Part shown: positions 43,831 through 52,193 of the stretch, in pieces
How positions within the stretch are numbered: position 1 is the stretch's first letter
How the letters are laid out: every line of letters begins with the position of its first letter
NCBI GenBank assembly: GCA_963742875.1
Contig: CAVUNO010000005.1
Coordinates: 186,001 to 250,000 of the forward strand
Direction of reading: 5' to 3'
Source of the DNA: Bog-532 sp963742875
Lineage (GTDB): Bacteria; Actinomycetota; Actinomycetes; Streptosporangiales; Streptosporangiaceae
DNA: 64,000 nucleotides
Made by a program: the position numbers and the translations under genes
Notes under the pieces: generated by a model
Databases searched by the model: none
Told to the model about the DNA's origin: nothing
The model's input: only the letters and a program-made list of their open reading frames with translations

Positions 43831-45093
43831 TCACGCCGCGGGCTGGTCGATGTCCTCGACGACCGCGATGCTGACGGCCGGCCGGCGGGCGTGCTCGTAG
43901 ACCGCGACGGTCTCGCGGGCCACGCGGTCCAGGGAGTAGCGCGCCCGGGCCCGGTCGGCGCCGGCGATCCCGTAGCCCTCCAGCAGCATCGGGCTGGCGA
44001 GCAGGCGCCGGATGCGGCGGGCCAGCGCGGCCGGCTGGCCGGGCGCGACAAGCACACCGGTCGTTCCGTCCACCACGGTGTCGCGGTGGCCGCCGACCGC
44101 CGAGGCGATTACCGGCGTGCCGCAGGCCATCGCCTCGAGGCAGGCCATGCCGAACGGCTCGTACCACGAGACGTCCACCATCAGGTCGGCGGAACGCAGC
44201 AGCGCGGGCATGTCGTCCTGGCCGACCTGGCCGGCGAACTTGACCCGGTCGGAGACGCCGAGGCTGCCCGCCAGCCGGGCCAGGTCGCAGCAGGTCTCGT
44301 CGCGGCGCAGCATCGGCCGCGCCGGGCCGCCGACGATGAGCAGTTCGGCGTCGGGGATGTCGGCCAGCGCGCGCACGGCCGTCTCCAGGCCGTCCCGCCG
44401 AAGGTGCGTCGCCACGGCGATCAGCCGCGGCCGCTCGCCGCGCGGCGCGACCGGGCCGTCCGCGCAGAACCGTTCGGGGTCCACGCCGAACGGCACCACA
44501 CTGACCGAGGTGCGCGGGACGCCCAGGCTGGTCAGGTCGTACAACTCGTCCGAACTGGTCGCGATCACGACGTCCGCGCTGCACGCGACGGCCCGCTCGA
44601 GCCGATTCCGGGAACCGGTCTCGGCCTCGGGGGTGGCGCCGGCCGGCCAGGCAGCCCCGTCGCGGCCGATGTGGTGCCGGCGCTCGGCGATGCGGAGCGA
44701 GTGGAACGTCTGCACCACCGGGAAACTCCGGTCGCGCGTCCCGGCCAGCGCGGCCAGGCCGCCGGTCCAGCCGATCGCGTGCACGACGTCGGGCTGGTGC
44801 CGCTGCCAGGCCTCGGCCAGGCCGGCCGCGAACGCCTGGACGTGCGGGAGCACCGCCTCGTCGGACAGTGGCTCGGCCGGGCCGGCCGTCACGTACTCGA
44901 CCCGTACGCCGCTGGGCAGTTTGTCCTCATCGGGCAGGTCCGCAGCGTCCTTGCGGGCGTACACGATGACGTCGTGGTGCTGGTGGGCAAGTTCCTGGGC
45001 CAGGGCGGCGACGCGGGTTTCCTGGCTGGCCGGCTCGCTGCCCATGGGGTGGGGAAGGGCAGAGGCTTCTTCGGCGACTAGGGCGATCTTCAT
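43831..45093 (-). CDS. Glycosyltransferase family 4 protein
   Basis: A 420-aa GT-B fold enzyme. The N-terminal domain starts MKIALVAEEASALPHPMGSEPASQETRVAALAQELAHQHHDVIVYARKDAADLP and contains DVVHAIGWTGGLAALAG and TFHSLRIAERRHHIG. The C-terminal donor-binding domain has VVPFGVDPERF, VKFAGQVGQDDMPALLRSADLMVDVSWYEPFGMACLEAMACGTPVIASAVGG (the EX7E motif) and VLVAPGQPAALARRIRRLLA. This resembles the MshA and sucrose/trehalose-synthase-like GT4 group but the acceptor is unknown. The ATG at 45093 follows GAGGAG; frames further upstream are non-conserved. No pathway neighbours. Confidence 0.88.
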   Translation of the reverse strand: MKIALVAEEASALPHPMGSEPASQETRVAALAQELAHQHHDVIVYARKDAADLPDEDKLPSGVRVEYVTAGPAEPLSDEAVLPHVQAFAAGLAEAWQRHQPDVVHAIGWTGGLAALAGTRDRSFPVVQTFHSLRIAERRHHIGRDGAAWPAGATPEAETGSRNRLERAVACSADVVIATSSDELYDLTSLGVPRTSVSVVPFGVDPERFCADGPVAPRGERPRLIAVATHLRRDGLETAVRALADIPDAELLIVGGPARPMLRRDETCCDLARLAGSLGVSDRVKFAGQVGQDDMPALLRSADLMVDVSWYEPFGMACLEAMACGTPVIASAVGGHRDTVVDGTTGVLVAPGQPAALARRIRRLLASPMLLEGYGIAGADRARARYSLDRVARETVAVYEHARRPAVSIAVVEDIDQPAA

Positions 45094-45373
45094 GGGTTCG
45101 GCTCCTCGCGGCAGATGTGACTCTGGGCTACGTCCGCAGTCGCAGCGACCCGCAGGAAACGTGAATGACGATGAAGTGCCGGGGGAAGAAGAGAGGAATC
45201 GGCGGTGCCGACGCCTGCCCCTGCACGTCGCACGCAGTGCGAGTGCGCCGGACGGCGCGTGCGTGCCTGCGTCGTAGGCACCGCTACGTACCACTATATC
45301 CCGTATTGCCGTGCGGCAAACAACGAGCATGGCAAAAGCTCACTAGAGTCGAAGGTCCCGAAGTTCGGGGACC

Positions 45374-45556
45374 AGAGGCCAGGAACGGGAGATCATCACA
45401 CCATGCGGTCCTGGCGCCGGCGAGCACCTGGCGAGCATCAACGCCCACCTCGACGCGGGTTTCGACGGGGCGCACATCCAGCAGGTAGGCGGTGCCGGCG
45501 AGGGTTTCTTCGAGTTTTACGCTGGACAGGTACTGCCGCGGCTGCGCGACCGCTGA
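45374..45556 (+). pseudogene. C-terminal fragment of an F420-dependent LLM-class oxidoreductase
   Basis: In one frame the sequence reads REIITPCGPGAGEHLASINAHLDAGFDG, then HIQQVGGAGEGFFEFYAGQVLPRLRDR and a stop. This matches the last helix-strand-helix of luciferase-like F420 oxidoreductases, where the AGFDxVYVxQIGxxxxxFFxFYxxEVLPxLR block is typical. No ATG or N-terminal three-quarters exist upstream. The short piece stops 28 bp before the DUF2795 gene. Confidence 0.7.
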
Positions 45557-45584
45557 CAGCCCACCGACCAGGCAGGGAGGCGTG

Positions 45585-45980
45585 ATGGAGCGCGGAAGCA
45601 GCAAGCACGGGCCACTGCACGATGAAGAACTGGCGCACGAGACTGAGGCCATGGTGCGGGGCGCGCCGAAGCCGGACCACACCGCGGAGTGGCGCGAGTC
45701 CGAGCCCGTGGACGATCCGCGGGAGCTGTTCGAGGGGGAAGAGGCGCTTTCCGGAGAAGACGCCATCGAGCTGCGCAGTGAGCTCGCGCGACTGCTCACC
45801 CACGACGAGTTCCCCATCGAACGAGACGGCCTGCTGGCCATCCTCGACGAGAAGGGTGCCACGCCGGCCCTCGTGGATCTGGTCCGCCGCCGGCTGCCCG
45901 ACGGCGAGCGTTACCACAGGACCCGTGAGCTCCTGGAGGCCGCGGGCCTCGCCCATGTGGAGGAGGAGCCCAGCACCTGA
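45585..45980 (+). CDS. DUF2795 domain-containing protein
   Basis: A 131-aa protein with a charged N-terminal half and a C-terminal DUF2795-type region: ELRSELARLLTHDEFPIERDGLLAILDEKGATPALVDLVRRRLPDGERYHRTRELLEAAG. The region is a helical repeat with the usual pattern of a small hydrophobic core. The function of the family is unknown. ATG at 45585 follows GGGAGG. It is convergent with the four-helix membrane protein gene, 10 bp away. Confidence 0.85.
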   Translation: MERGSSKHGPLHDEELAHETEAMVRGAPKPDHTAEWRESEPVDDPRELFEGEEALSGEDAIELRSELARLLTHDEFPIERDGLLAILDEKGATPALVDLVRRRLPDGERYHRTRELLEAAGLAHVEEEPST

Positions 45981-45990
45981 AGCGGGAAAT

Positions 45991-46542
45991 TCACCCCCGG
46001 GTGCGACCGGACGGGCCCCACTGGCCGTACGGCTGCTGACCGTAAGGTTGGTCGTAACCCGGCCCGGCGGGCGGAGGCGGCTGCCGCCGGCGCAGCGACC
46101 GGGCACCGACCCCGTTGAGCAGCGAGCCGATGGCGAAGCCGATCACCAGGTTCACCGCGGCGGTGGCGATCTTCTGGGACAGCGGCGCGGACGTGCTGAA
46201 CGGGAACAGCACAAACAGCAGCGTGATGAGGCCGACGATCCAGGAGAAGAACGTCAGCGGCCGCGGCGTGGCCACGAGCAGCAGGTGGCACAGGCCGGTC
46301 GCCAGCAGCGCCGCCGCGGCGGCCAGCAGCACCACGTCCGTGGTGTGCGCGTCCCCGTAGGTGCCCTGGCTCCTGGGTGAAAGCAGCGGGATGTTGAACA
46401 GCCACCGGCATACCACCACGCCGACCAGCGCGATGAGCGCCGCGACGACGGCGGTCGCGACCCCGCCCGCCCACAGCTGGCGCGCGTCCACGACCGGACG
46501 GGCCCGGGGCGCACCGTCGTCGGACATCATCGGCCTTGTCAT
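45991..46542 (-). CDS. Four-helix membrane protein (DUF6069-like)
   Basis: A 183-aa integral membrane protein. Four hydrophobic stretches: AGGVATAVVAALIALVGVVVCRWLF, TTDVVLLAAAAALLATGLCHLLLVATP, FFSWIVGLITLLFVLFPFS and KIATAAVNLVIGFAIGSLLNGVGA. The C-terminal tail has repeated GYDQPYGQQPYGQWG units and is cytoplasmic by the positive-inside rule. This topology with a loop rich in Thr and Asp matches actinobacterial DUF6069 proteins of unknown function. The ATG at 46542 follows AGGTG. Confidence 0.75.
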   Translation of the reverse strand: MTRPMMSDDGAPRARPVVDARQLWAGGVATAVVAALIALVGVVVCRWLFNIPLLSPRSQGTYGDAHTTDVVLLAAAAALLATGLCHLLLVATPRPLTFFSWIVGLITLLFVLFPFSTSAPLSQKIATAAVNLVIGFAIGSLLNGVGARSLRRRQPPPPAGPGYDQPYGQQPYGQWGPSGRTRG

Positions 46543-46965
46543 ATGACACCTGCCTAGCTCGCTAGCCGCGCTCGGCTTGATTTGTCGTTACGCCGTTAAT
46601 GACTCCGCGACCCGTTCGTTCAATGGTCACCCGGAGCCCCGGCAAGCTGCTTCCTGTCCGTGTTCCTGGCTGGGCGAACCGGCCCTGATGCCGATTTCCC
46701 TGACCCGGCTGAGAAGTTGTTCTTTTGTTCCGGTCCTCGTATGACGGGGCTTTAACGCGTTTCGCGCTCATTGCACGGCGCGAGGCCCCCTGACCCTCAA
46801 GCGGTACCCGGGTCTTACCACCCGCAAACAACGGGGTCCGCCGCTGCGCGGTAAGGGGTTTGCGGGCGGCCGCGGTGTGGTAGATCAGCCGGGCACGCTA
46901 CCAGCCCGGACCGTAGGCCCGGACGGTAGGCCCGGCAGCGGGCACGGACGGCAGGGAGGCAGTAC
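46543..46965. other. Intergenic region upstream of the CBS gene
   Basis: About 420 bp. It contains a small frame on the minus strand (46562-46831) that is basic and matches nothing. The part before 46965 is rich in CCGGACGGTAGGCCCGG-type short repeats (46908-46936). No gene supported. Confidence 0.4.
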
Positions 46966-47379
46966 ATGGGCACGGTACGCGACGTCATGACGGCGGGGCC
47001 GATCGTCCTGCAGCGGACTCAGTCCATCGCCGATGCGGCCCGGGCCATGCGTGACAACGCGGTGGGCTCGGTTCTCGTGGTGGACGGCGACAAGCTCTGC
47101 GGGCTGGTCACCGACCGCGACATCGTGGTCCGCGCACTCGCGGAAACGGCGCCGCCTGGCTCGCCGGTCGGCGCCGTGTGCAGCCCGGATCTGGTCGCGG
47201 TGGACGCCGGCGACGACACGGCGGAGGCGCTGCGGGTGATGCAGGCCAACGCCGTCCGGCGGCTGCCGGTCATGGACAACGGTCATATCGTCGGTATGGT
47301 GTCGATCGGGGACCTGTCCGTCGAGCAGGACGATGAGTCCGCGCTGGCCGACATCAGCGCGGCGCGCCCCAACCAGTAA
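46966..47379 (+). CDS. CBS-pair domain protein
   Basis: A 137-aa protein made of two CBS motifs (residues 6-60 and 70-125): VRDVMTAGPIVLQRTQSIADAARAMRDNAVGSVLVVDGDKLCGLVTDRDIVVRALAE, and the second with VGAVCSPDLVAVDAGDDTAEALRVMQANAVRRLPVMDNGHIVGMVSIGDLSVEQD. Both Thr/Ser-Asp pairs that bind adenosyl ligands are present (TDRD and SIGD). CBS-only proteins of this size (hypoxic response type) sense energy charge and are often stress-induced. ATG at 46966 has a GGGAGGC site. Single-gene unit followed by a strong hairpin. Confidence 0.92.
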   Translation: MGTVRDVMTAGPIVLQRTQSIADAARAMRDNAVGSVLVVDGDKLCGLVTDRDIVVRALAETAPPGSPVGAVCSPDLVAVDAGDDTAEALRVMQANAVRRLPVMDNGHIVGMVSIGDLSVEQDDESALADISAARPNQ

Positions 47380-47391
47380 GCCACGCACGAC

Positions 47392-47429
47392 CGAGGCTGC
47401 CGCGCCGGTTCGCTGGCGCGGCAGCCTCG
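47392..47429. terminator. Stem-loop after the CBS gene
   Basis: A 15-bp perfect stem (CGAGGCTGCCGCGCC at 47392-47406 with GGCGCGGCAGCCTCG at 47415-47429) and an 8-base loop. No T-run follows. Confidence 0.75.
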
Positions 47430-47586
47430 TGCGCCTGCGCTAACCCTTGGGCTGGCCGCCGGGTACGCCCCCGTCCCCCGTTCCGCCGGGAGGCCAGCCG
47501 GTCCCCGGTCCCGCGGGCGGCTGGCCCGGTTCGCCCGGACCGGTCACACTGGAGGAGGAATAGCGACGCGGGAAGGAGGGCACGGG

Positions 47587-49894
47587 ATGGCGGATGGCCC
47601 GGCGCGCACCCGGTCGTCCGCGCGCCGCAACAACGCGGCCGGCCGGAGCGGACGGGCCACGGCACGGCCGGACAGCCCGCCGGAAAGCGCTGCGCCACCG
47701 GATAGCGCTGCGCCATCGGAGAGGTCTGTGCTGCCGGAAAGTTCTGTGCTGCCGGAAAGTTCTGTGCTGCCGGAAAGTTCTGTGCTGCCGGAAAGTTCTG
47801 TGCTGCCGGAAAGTTCTGTGCTGCCGGAAAGTTCTGTGCCGCCCGGGTCCGGCCTCGCCGAGCTCGCGGCCCGGCGGGACGCCCTGGAGCAGGCGGCCGG
47901 CCTGCCCGGTGCCCAGCTCAGGCCCCTGCTGGATGCGGCGTTCGCGGAACTAGACGGAGCGATCGACGCGCTCAGCGCGCGGCAGGCCCGCCGCGCGGCC
48001 GCCCGGCGCGCCGAAACACCGGCGGAGCCGGTGCGGGCCGAGCGGCGAATGCTGCGCGCCGTGTTCCAGGAAGCGCCCGTGCCCCTGTTCCTGCTCGAGC
48101 GTGATGGCACGGTGCGGCGGGTCAACAACCGCGCCAGCGAGATCATCGGATCACGTCCCGCCTACGCGGCGGGAAAGCCGTTCACGCTGTTCGTGGACCT
48201 CCCGTCGCGCGCGGCGGTGCAGACCTACCTGGCCGCTGCGGCGCGGACCGGCCGGGCCCGGCAGGCCGAATGCGCCCTGCTGGGCCAGGACGGCGTCGTG
48301 GACGTCCGCCTGACAGTCGAGCCGATCAGCCTTCCCGAGGACACCGGCGTGCTGCTGGTAGCGGCCAGCTTCGACGGCGTGGCCGCTCCGCGGTCCGTTG
48401 CTCCGGAGGCGGCTGCTCCCGGAGCGGGTACCCGGCCGGCGGCCGCCCCTCGGCCGTCGCCTCCTCCCAGGAGCGCTGCTCCCAGGAGCGCCGCTCCCGG
48501 AAGGGCCGCTCCCGGAAGAGCCGCTCCGCAGGCAGCGAAGCCCGCGCCTCCGCGCGCCGCCACGCCGGTCCCGGTCCATGCCCCGCCCCGGACCGGGCGT
48601 GAGCACGAGCCCGCGGCTGCTGCGGCCGTACAGACCATGGCGCGGCGGATGGACCTGCTGACCACGGTGACCCGGCTCCTGCTGGAGAACAGCACGTTCA
48701 GCGAATCGCTGACCCTGCAACGCTGCGCGCGCCTGCTGGCCAGTGAGTTCGCCTCCTGGGTCGTCGTCGATGTCGTGCGGGGCCGCCGGCTGCGCCGCCA
48801 GTTCGCGGTCGGGCCAGGCCAGCGGGGAATCGGAGTCCATCGCGCGGGTGGCCCGCGACGCCGACCCTGAACCGGACTCCCTGCCGTGGCAGGTGCACCA
48901 ATCCGGTAAGTCTCTGCTGCAGGCCCGTTCCGATGACACCGGGATGCTGGGCACCGCGCCGGACGGTGTGCCGCTGATCATGAAGCTCGGCGCGACATCC
49001 GTGCTGAGCGTGCCGATCGCGGACGCCGATCGCGGCTACGGGGTCATTACACTGTGCCGGCAGGCCCGCGAGGGGCCGTTCCAGATCGCCGACCTCGCCC
49101 TGGCCGAGGAGCTGGGGACCCAGGTGGCGGTCGCCATACACGTCGACCGGCTGTTCCGGCGGCGTTCCGAGGTGGCCGAGGCGCTGCAGGCGAGCCTGCT
49201 GCCCCGGGTGCTGCCCGACGTCCCCGGGATCGAGCTGGCGGCCGCCTACATGGGCGCCACCGAGGGACTGGACGTCGGCGGCGACTTCTACGACGTCTAC
49301 CGGATCCCGGGCGGCTGGGGCCTCGCGATCGGCGACGTCGCCGGCAAGGGCCAGGAGGCCGCCGGCCTCACCGCCGCCGCACGGTACGCGATCCGGGTCA
49401 TCGCGCACTGGGAACCGGATCCGGTGGCCGTTCTGGCCAAGGCCAACGACGTACTGCTCTCCGAGCAGTCCGGCGGGCGGTTCGTCACCGCGAAGACCGC
49501 CCACATGGCCTGGCACGGCAGGTCGCTGCACGTTTCGCTGGGCACGGCCGGTCACCCCGGCCCGGCGGTCATCCGGTCCGACGGCCGGATCGAGATGCTC
49601 GGCGGCGGGGGCCTGCCGCTCGGCCTGTTCCCGGTGGCCCAGCCGGGGCTCGAAGAGATCGACCTGGCCCAGGGGGACCTGCTGTTCTTCTACACCGACG
49701 GGCTCACGGAGACGCGGAGCCCGGACATGAGGTACTACGAGGAGCGGCTGCCGGACGAGCTGGTCACGCTGGCCGGCCGGTCCGCCGCCGAAGTCGTCGC
49801 CGGGGTCCAGGCCCGGGCGGAAGCCTTCTCCGCGGGCGAGATGCGAGATGACCTCACCGTGCTGGCGCTGCGGGTGACCGACCCGCCGGGATAG
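47587..49894 (+). CDS. PAS-GAF-PP2C (SpoIIE-type) phosphatase (frameshifted)
   Basis: Second serine phosphatase of the region. A Pro-Ser-rich N-terminus with a SVLPES repeat leads into a coiled segment, then a PAS domain (MLRAVFQEAPVPLFLLERDGTVRRVNNRASEIIGS, about residues 156-265), a long Ala/Pro/Arg linker, and a GAF domain (MARRMDLLTTVTRLLLENSTFSESLTLQRCARLLASEFASW). The frame breaks in the GAF domain at about 48811-48820, where an extra base lies in GGGCCAGGCC. The rest, ESESIARVARDADPEPDSLPWQ, and the PP2C domain (ALQASLLPRVLPDVPG, EGLDVGGDFYDVYRI, AIGDVAGKGQEAAGLTAAAR, GTAGHPGP, YTDGLTETR, RDDLTVLALRV) are intact in the next frame. Metal residues are present. ATG at 47587 with GGAGGG. 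Confidence 0.85.
47725..47832 (+). repeat. Six 18-bp tandem repeats encoding SVLPES
   Basis: Six exact copies of TCTGTGCTGCCGGAAAGT, starting at 47725 and ending at 47832, plus a partial copy behind. Exact copies indicate recent expansion; 18 bp preserves the frame. Confidence 0.95.
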
Positions 49895-49963
49895 CTGACG
49901 CGCCGGGCCTGCCGGTCCCGGGATAGCCGGGCGCATCGGGATGGCTGATCATCGCGCCCCCAT

Positions 49964-50009
49964 GCCGAACGGGCCGCACCCGGAGTGCTCCCGGTGCGGC
50001 CCGTTCGGC
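49964..50009. terminator. 17-bp perfect inverted repeat between convergent genes
   Basis: GCCGAACGGGCCGCACC at 49964-49980 pairs perfectly with 49993-50009 around a 12-base loop. It lies between the PP2C gene and the minus-strand DUF6458-like gene and should act bidirectionally. Confidence 0.8.
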
Positions 50010-50051
50010 GAAATCTGGCTTTGACCTATCGTCCGTGCGGCAGGCGTGCGG

Positions 50052-50531
50052 CTACGCCGGCGGTTCCTCGTAGACGTCCTCGATGACCTCGGTGTCGCTG
50101 GGCGCCCGCTCCCTCGGCTCCGGGTCCATGTCGTTGTAGCGGTCCGCGCCGTGGCTGGTGGCCCGCTGCGTGGCCATCTCCTCGTCCGGCGTCCCGGCAG
50201 GCTCCTGCCAGCGGGCCACCTCCGGGTCCGGCTCCAGGCTCGGCCGGTCCGGGACGTCGGCCTGGGCGTTGGCCGTGCCCGGGTTGCGCAGCACGTACGG
50301 CGGGTACGCCGTCTCCTCCACCCGGCTGACCGGGCCCCGCCGGGTCCGCCTCACGTACACGCGCCGGCCCAGCCACTCGTACCCGCGCTTGGGTGTCACG
50401 AGCCCGATGATGCCGATCACCATGATCACGAAGCCGGCTATGTGCAGGTTGAAGACGGACGTATTTGCGGTCACGGCAAAGGTGAGAATGGCCCCGACGG
50501 CGATCCAGAACAGGCATATACCGCTCTTCAT
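50052..50531 (-). CDS. DUF6458-like small membrane protein
   Basis: A 159-aa protein with two N-terminal membrane helices (GICLFWIAVGAILTFAV and LHIAGFVIMVIGIIGLVTP) followed by a cytoplasmic charged, proline-rich tail. The pattern MKSGICLFWIAVGAILTFAVTAxxxxxNLHIxGxILMxxGxxGLV is a typical start of actinobacterial DUF6458 proteins, of unknown function. The ATG at 50531 follows GGAAGGGG. Its stop is close to the hairpin described at 49964-50009. Confidence 0.82.
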   Translation of the reverse strand: MKSGICLFWIAVGAILTFAVTANTSVFNLHIAGFVIMVIGIIGLVTPKRGYEWLGRRVYVRRTRRGPVSRVEETAYPPYVLRNPGTANAQADVPDRPSLEPDPEVARWQEPAGTPDEEMATQRATSHGADRYNDMDPEPRERAPSDTEVIEDVYEEPPA

Positions 50532-50743
50532 GGGCTTCCCCTTCCTGGAGAATGGCTGGCCGCACTCGCGCGCTTAGGGCGGGCCGCGGTTAGGTGTACC
50601 CAAGATGCCGGAAGAGTACCGAAATATCGGCGGACTTACCGCGCAGAACGCGATGCGCGATGGGGATGTCGCCATTTTCCGGCCCGGTTATGTGCCCGCG
50701 TTCCGGCCTGCGTACGCGCTGCCCGTTCCTGGCGCGCCCGGTC

Positions 50744-51580
50744 TCAGGCCATATCAACAATGTCGCCATCGTCGGTCTCATTCCGGCCCAGCAGCCGGTC
50801 GCGGAGGTAACTGAGCGCCCGCGCGAGCAGCCGGGACACGTGCATCTGCGAAATGCCCAGGCGCTCGCCGATCTCGGCCTGCGTTAGGTTGCCGTAGAAC
50901 CGCATCGTGAGAATGCGCTGTTCACGGGCGGGCAGCTCCTTCCAGTGGGCGCTGACCGCCTCCATGTCGAGCGTCTGCTCCACGCCCTGGTCGTCCTCGC
51001 CGAGCAGATCCGCGAGCTGGACCGGGTCCTGCCGGTCGAACACCGGCGCGTCGAGGGAGTAGGTGTGGAACACCATGTCCGCCCGGCGGGCCTCCTGCAG
51101 ATCGTCTCCGGTGACGCCGAGGTGGGCGGCGAGTTCCTCGTCACCGGGGGCCCGGCCCAGCTTGTGGGTGAGTTCCTCGGTGGCCTTCCGCACTTCCAGC
51201 AGCAGTTCCTGGGCCGACCGGCGCACGTGCACCTGCCACCGCTTGTCGCGGAAGTGCCGCTTGATTTCGCCGCTCACGCACGGCTGCGCGTACGCGGACA
51301 GGCTGGTGCCGAAATCCGGGTTGAAGTTGTTGATGGCCTTGAGCAGGCCGACGTACCCCACCTGCATGAGCTCTTCGGCCGACTCGGGGCTGCCCTGGTA
51401 CTGGCGCACGCACGAGCGCACCAGCTTCTGGTAGCGGCCGATCAGGGTCTCACAGGCACTTGCGCGCGAATCGTCATCACGCGGCAGCGAACGCACCATC
51501 ACGAGCAGGTCGCGGTCGTCGAGATTGTTGAACTCCTCGCGTTGCGCAGTCGGCGTGTTCGCGGCAAGAGCCATCGCCAT
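50744..51580 (-). CDS. SigB/SigF-family RNA polymerase sigma factor
   Basis: A 278-aa general-stress-type sigma factor. Region 2: ACETLIGRYQKLVRSCVRQYQGSPESAEELMQVGYVGLLKAINNFNPDFGTSLSAYAQPCVSGEIKRHFRDKRWQVHVRRSAQELLLEVRKATEELTHKLGRAPGDEELAAHLGV, with the SAYAQPCVSGEIKRHFRDKRW block of SigB/SigF proteins. Region 4 ends LPAREQRILTMRFYGNLTQAEIGERLGISQMHVSRLLARALSYLRDRLL. These sigma factors are usually held by an anti-sigma kinase and released by STAS anti-anti-sigma factors; two PP2C proteins and a STAS protein lie in this window. Start ATG 51580 is supported by the conserved N-terminus; the frame continues far upstream without coding signs. No anti-sigma gene is adjacent. Confidence 0.93.
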   Translation of the reverse strand: MAMALAANTPTAQREEFNNLDDRDLLVMVRSLPRDDDSRASACETLIGRYQKLVRSCVRQYQGSPESAEELMQVGYVGLLKAINNFNPDFGTSLSAYAQPCVSGEIKRHFRDKRWQVHVRRSAQELLLEVRKATEELTHKLGRAPGDEELAAHLGVTGDDLQEARRADMVFHTYSLDAPVFDRQDPVQLADLLGEDDQGVEQTLDMEAVSAHWKELPAREQRILTMRFYGNLTQAEIGERLGISQMHVSRLLARALSYLRDRLLGRNETDDGDIVDMA

Positions 51581-51736
51581 AAGGTCCCCACTAGCTTGAG
51601 AAACATGCTGGACAGGGTGGGCATGCCCGTTGTGCAGGCGATAAACATCTGCGGGCAGATATTGCCCGCCGGATGCGACCTGGCTCACATCGCCGCTGAC
51701 AGGTGAGTGCGGCCGCGTGGCGGGTAGGCCGGGGGT

Positions 51737-52168
51737 ATGGCCAAGATCGAAGAACCGGACCCCGAAGAGACGGGGACCTGGGTAAACCAGCGGCGGGACG
51801 AACCGCTGCCCGCCAGCCACCACGATGAGCACGGCCAGTCCGCCGTCATCCGCAACGAGGAGCATGCCGAGGCGCACACAGCCCGTCGGCCGGGAGAGCC
51901 AGACTCGTCGGCGGGTGCCGTCCAGCCCGCCCAGCCGGCCGGGCACGAACCGGACGCCGCCGGGCCGGGCAAGGCCGTGCGCGACATGATGCCGGGTCCC
52001 GCGCCGCAGGGGGACGTGCCGGACGTACCCGCTGTCCAGGTCGCGGCGACTGAGAATCCCGGCGAGTCCGGGGGAACCGACGACGGGGAAGGCAAGCCGG
52101 GCCCGGTGCGCCTGGTGAGCAACGCCGTACCTGGTAAACCGGACGGGGAAGTAGACACGCGGCCGTAG
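51737..52168 (+). CDS. Hypothetical disordered protein
   Basis: A 143-aa hydrophilic, Pro/Glu/Gly-rich protein starting MAKIEEPDPEETGTWVNQRRDEPLPASHH. No domain is recognised and it is probably disordered throughout. ATG at 51737 is preceded only by a weak GGGGG site. It lies just before the DNA ligase gene (26 bp), and co-transcription with it is likely. Some actinobacteria carry similar short acidic proteins near repair genes, but no function can be assigned. Confidence 0.5.
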   Translation: MAKIEEPDPEETGTWVNQRRDEPLPASHHDEHGQSAVIRNEEHAEAHTARRPGEPDSSAGAVQPAQPAGHEPDAAGPGKAVRDMMPGPAPQGDVPDVPAVQVAATENPGESGGTDDGEGKPGPVRLVSNAVPGKPDGEVDTRP

Positions 52169-52193
52169 GCCGTAGCCAGAAGGGCAGGCCAGG

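Noticed and set aside
46562..46831. Possible small gene upstream of CBS gene
   Set aside because: Basic, low-complexity product without ribosome site or family similarity; treated as intergenic.
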